From NCBI GenBank assembly GCA_040143965.1, contig JASJQH010000056.1:1-36861 (forward strand): a DNA stretch of 36,861 nucleotides. Direction: 5' to 3'. Made by a program: the position numbers and the translations under genes. The notes beneath the pieces are model-generated. The model was not told the origin of the DNA. It worked only from the letters and a program-made list of their open reading frames with translations, and did not search any database. Origin of the DNA: Basidiobolus ranarum (Eukaryota; Basidiobolomycota; Basidiobolomycetes; Basidiobolales). Shown here one piece after another: positions 34,313-36,861 of this stretch; the first letter of the stretch is position 1; the number at the start of each line of letters is the position of its first letter.

Positions 34313-34894
34313 CTCTTCCTCAACTAAATAGTCATATAAACTAATCCTAAGGAAGGTATAAATTTCTCAAATTTCTGTTGAGCTAATGGTTTGGTTGATA
34401 TAGCAGTAATCATATCTTCTGTGAAGCAATAGGTTAAGTCAATAAGCTTATTCTCTATATTCTCTTTAATGAAGTGATGTCTAATATTTATATGTTTGCT
34501 TCTATTATAAAAGGTTAGATTTGTAGCTAATTTGATGCATCTTCAATTATCCAGAAATATTCTAATTGGTGAATATTGAGAATGAACTAAATCTGTCTTG
34601 AGCTTTGTTAACCATATTGCTTCTTTTGTTGCTTCACAGGCTGCCACATATTCTGCTTCTGTTGTTGAAAGTGCTAGGGTAGGTTGTTTCTTTAAATTCC
34701 AAGAAATTGCTCCATCGCAGCAGAGAAATGAGTATCCTGTTGTAGATCTCTGTCTTCAATATCTCTTCCTCAATTTGCATCCAAGTATCCCATCAGATCA
34801 AAGTTTTATCCAGAATATGTGCATTTTAAGCATAGGTCCACAGTACCTTTTAAACATCTGAAAATCTGCTTAACTGCTATGATTTGGTTATAGG
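33965..34894 (-). mobile_element. Broken Copia (Ty1/copia) retrotransposon 3' end with LTR (fossil)
   Basis: On the minus strand, 34894-34313 encodes the end of a Copia polyprotein. Recognisable pieces in order are VKQIFRCLKGT, GYLDANW, LSTTEAEYVAACEATKEAIW and RSKHINIRHHFIKE, the RNase H domain that ends Copia pol. A purine-rich tract (34313-34324) follows, then a 348-bp LTR (33965-34312) with seven-base inverted termini TGTTGAA/TTCAACA. The 5' part of the element, including gag, integrase and most of reverse transcriptase, is absent. The remaining coding part is broken by a handful of interruptions and cannot be active. Divergence from the other LTR copies (roughly a quarter of positions by eye) suggests an old insertion. 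Confidence 0.88.
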
Positions 34895-35084
34895 TGTTCC
34901 AATGATGGTAAAGGAGGGTAGGGGGGATGAAAAGCACCAGGTGGTGTGGACTTTATTTATCTTATATACTAATCCAAACAAAGTACAATCACTACATCAA
35001 TTATCAAAGTTATTATGACAAAACTGGATCATATCCATACTTGACTTGATGACCAATATAATCCAGTTCTGAGGATCCCTAACA
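34895..35084 (-). repeat. Possible solo LTR or LTR-like insertion
   Basis: On the minus strand this stretch begins TGTTAGGGATCC and ends TTGGAACA, so its ends are TGTT/AACA. It holds TATATAAG (34961-34968) and AATAAA (34952-34957). It sits exactly where the Copia coding similarity stops. No target-site duplication is seen and no second copy exists in the window, so the call is tentative. Confidence 0.3.
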
Positions 35085-35649
35085 AAAATAAAATCATTTT
35101 GATCCAGATTGGATCCACCCTTCTGTTGAAGTTTATTGTCTTTATCATATTTGTTATCTCTATCTTTTTACACCTAACTATTTCATATATCACATATAAG
35201 TTAGTTAACATTACTTAGTCAAATGTCACTTAGCTGAAAATCGGAACATATATTATATATATATATCAATAATGTGAGAATTGGCAATTCCATATTGGAA
35301 GTTTCAAACTTGTCCAAATTGCCCCAAAAATAGCTTATTTTACTCCCGCAGATGTTCTGAACACAACCCCAGTGTTAGTTTTCTGTATTTCCACCAAAAA
35401 GTATAAATACTTTATTTCTGGACAATAAACAATTATCTCACAAAGCTATTCACAACTCCACTTTTCTAAAGTTCCTCCAAACAGCCCATATTTTCCCAAT
35501 AAGGCAGAGTAGTCAAAATCTTGTTCAAATCTCAATATATTCATACTGAAAGATATCAATTGAGAGCTCTAGACCTAAGACACTATGAATAAAGCTTTCA
35601 TTACCTATTGATTGTGCAATAATGTGTAAAAGTACTTTGCCTAAATATA
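35085..35649. other. Unassigned CpG-poor segment between two Copia remnants
   Basis: This DNA separates the two oppositely oriented Copia ends. It includes a short TA-rich microsatellite (35250-35267). On the plus strand, a stretch from TGTCACTTAG (35224) through TATAAATA (35402) and AATAAA (35424) to about 35483 has the order of signals of an LTR, but this is weak evidence. No protein similarity is recognised. Confidence 0.35.
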
Positions 35650-36058
35650 CCACAAAAGTAAAGCTACTGTTTTGAAATGGTAAATAACATTGTGCTGGAT
35701 GGTGCCCAATTGTGCCAATTTGTGCTGGTACACTTTTTAGCTGGCCTGATCTGGCTCAATAAAATGGAACAAGTCTATTGTTCTACAGAACACATGATTG
35801 CTAATATTTTAACCAAACTAATAGCTAGCAAGAAATTTGAGAAATTCAGACCTTTGTTAGGATTAGTTTATATGACTATTAAGTTGAGGAGAGTATTGAA
35901 ATATTCATTGCCTTAGCACCTATATAGTCATATATAGCTTATTTAAATCTAGACAAAACTATAAATGTAAATTTTCAACTCAATAAATCAATAAGTGAAA
36001 ACCACCAATTTCTCCAAGTCTCCAAACCACTTCCAACATGCTCCCAAATACTTTAATA
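35650..36058 (+). mobile_element. Second broken Copia 3' end with shortened LTR (fossil)
   Basis: On the plus strand, 35650-35893 encodes the very end of a Copia polyprotein, with VYCSTEHMIANILTK and KKFEKFRPLLGLVYMTI as the recognisable parts. These match the corresponding end of the minus-strand remnant. A purine-rich tract (about 35883-35893) precedes an LTR at 35894-36058. The LTR is only 165 bp and lacks the middle of the 348-bp copy. Everything upstream of the last part of pol is missing, so the copy is dead. It belongs to the same Copia family as the other two fossils in the window. Confidence 0.85.
35894..36058 (+). repeat. Copia LTR, internally shortened
   Basis: It begins TATTGAAATATTCATTGCC and shares CACCTATATAGTCATATATA and AATAAGTGAAAACCACCAAT with the copy at 33965-34312, ending at the equivalent of that copy's outer border. 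About 180 bp of the middle is absent relative to that copy. It contains no CpG. Confidence 0.8.
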
Positions 36059-36349
36059 TTAGTAGATGATGTTGCAGATTAGTTATCAGGGGATTTGCAG
36101 GATATTTCTGTTAATGGATGGCAATTTTGTTCATATGAAGTTGTGTCTATGCATTTTCATTAAACCAAGTTTACCATCTGGATACTTCAATGCTATTGAA
36201 AAAGTATCTAAAACATAAATCAAACTTGGCTTTCAAGCAAAAGCTTGCAGGCAGGTAAAGAAAAAGATCATCAAGAACAAAAGACTTAATTAATGAACAG
36301 TGTAGCCATCCATTCTCCACTTTGGAAGGCCTTATTATGTATCCTGAAA

Positions 36350-36544
36350 GAAATTTGAGGATTGTTATTGTAAGACAACTGTCACAATTTTAATCTATTT
36401 TAGATCCACTGTTTAATTGCTGTTATAAAATCATCAAGTTAGATTTAATTTTAATCAACTTTTTCTGTTTTAGGGGTGAAATTACAAGATCTCTTAAAAT
36501 AGTTGCATGTGAGTGGCTATAATCTCACAAAACCATGGTTCAAC
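36350..36544 (+). repeat. 195-bp repeat, copy 1
   Basis: This copy aligns without net length change to 36667-36861, at an offset of 317 bp, with about 80% identity by eye. Shared blocks include GAAATTTGAGGATTGTTAT, ATAAAATCATCAAGTTAGAT and AAAATAGTTGCA. It contains no CpG and codes for nothing recognisable. Confidence 0.8.
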
Positions 36545-36547
36545 ACA

Positions 36548-36579
36548 TGTGTAAAAAATTTAACTCATATTTTACACAT
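36548..36579. repeat. Inverted repeat in the spacer between the two 195-bp copies
   Basis: TGTGTAAAA at 36548-36556 is matched by TTTTACACA at 36570-36578, and the stem extends by one more pair at the outer side. The loop is 13 bases. It lies in the 122-bp spacer between the two repeat copies. Confidence 0.5.
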
Positions 36580-36666
36580 TTACCACTGGAAAGCTAATTT
36601 GTCATCCTTGAAATCCTTAGTGCATTTGATATATTCTCCTAATAGTTTTATAGATTTACCCTAACA

Positions 36667-36861
36667 GAAATTTGAGGATTGTTATCATAGGAAAACCATC
36701 ATAATTTTAATCCATTTGTGATTGACTGTTTACTTACCATCATAAAATCATCAAGTTAGATTTGATTTTAATCAATTTTTTCAGTTTCAGGAGTGAAATT
36801 TCAAGATCTTGCAAAATAGTTGCAAATAATTGGCTAAAATCTCAGAGAACTATGGATCAAC
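36667..36861 (+). repeat. 195-bp repeat, copy 2 (runs to the window edge)
   Basis: This is the second copy of the sequence at 36350-36544, in the same orientation and colinear to the last base of the window. The repeat may therefore continue beyond it. With the spacer, the unit would be about 317 bp if it is a tandem array. Confidence 0.8.

Larger units (their letters stand above)
33188..36861. other. CpG-depleted, AT-rich transposon mosaic
   Basis: From about 33188 to the window end I count only five CpG (near 33339, 34189, 34715, 35242 and 35347) in about 3.67 kb. At roughly one third GC, close to a hundred would be expected by chance. TpG and CpA are abundant. The block contains both broken Copia ends, other LTR-like DNA and a repeated 195-bp sequence. 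The part from 33188 to 33964 is unassigned but shares the depletion, so it is probably also transposon-derived. The pattern fits cytosine methylation followed by deamination. Confidence 0.8.

Overview
The window looks like a piece of nuclear genome from a filamentous fungus. The signs are short GT-AG introns (62-91 bp, often with a CTAAY branch site), fungal gene families (a PCL/PHO80-type cyclin, a hexose-transporter-type MFS carrier, a LYC1-type acetyltransferase), and widely spaced genes. A 7TM-RGS protein, a CLIP-170 that keeps the animal-type zinc-knuckle and ETF tail, and an orphan four-helix membrane protein suggest an early-diverging lineage (Zoopagomycota such as Basidiobolus/Entomophthoromycotina, or Mucoromycota) rather than a yeast. 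This placement is an inference, and no marker gene in the window settles it.

Layout, left to right: a LYC1-like GNAT acetyltransferase (minus, 268-1299); a four-exon CLIP-170-like microtubule plus-end protein (plus, 3305-7164); a 7TM protein with a C-terminal RGS domain (minus, 9277-10590); a gene-poor gap with one Copia-type LTR at about 14284-14590; a four-finger C2H2 protein (plus, 17766-18393); a two-helix membrane protein with two PPxY motifs and a possible myristoylation site (plus, 21003-21822); a PCL-type cyclin (minus, 24765-25759); a four-helix orphan membrane protein (plus, 27258-27993); and a hexose-type MFS transporter (minus, 29234-30778). Intergenic spacers are mostly 1.2-7 kb and show no convincing genes.

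The last 3.7 kb (about 33188-36861) is a different kind of DNA: AT-rich and almost free of CpG (five in about 3.67 kb). It holds two broken Copia 3' ends pointing away from each other, with other LTR-like DNA between them, followed by a roughly 195-bp sequence repeated at a 317-bp offset up to the window edge. The isolated LTR near 14.3 kb is also CpG-free while its flanks are not. This fits cytosine methylation and deamination confined to transposons.

The host genes do not form a cluster or pathway. They are separate housekeeping and signalling genes: lysine acetylation, microtubule tracking, G-protein signalling, transcription, probable ubiquitin-ligase adaptor, cyclin-CDK and sugar uptake. 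I see no evidence for a novel multi-gene system. The best leads are the 7TM-RGS protein, the PPxY membrane protein, the conserved CLIP-170 tail ending in a nine-base exon, and the sharp CpG boundary.
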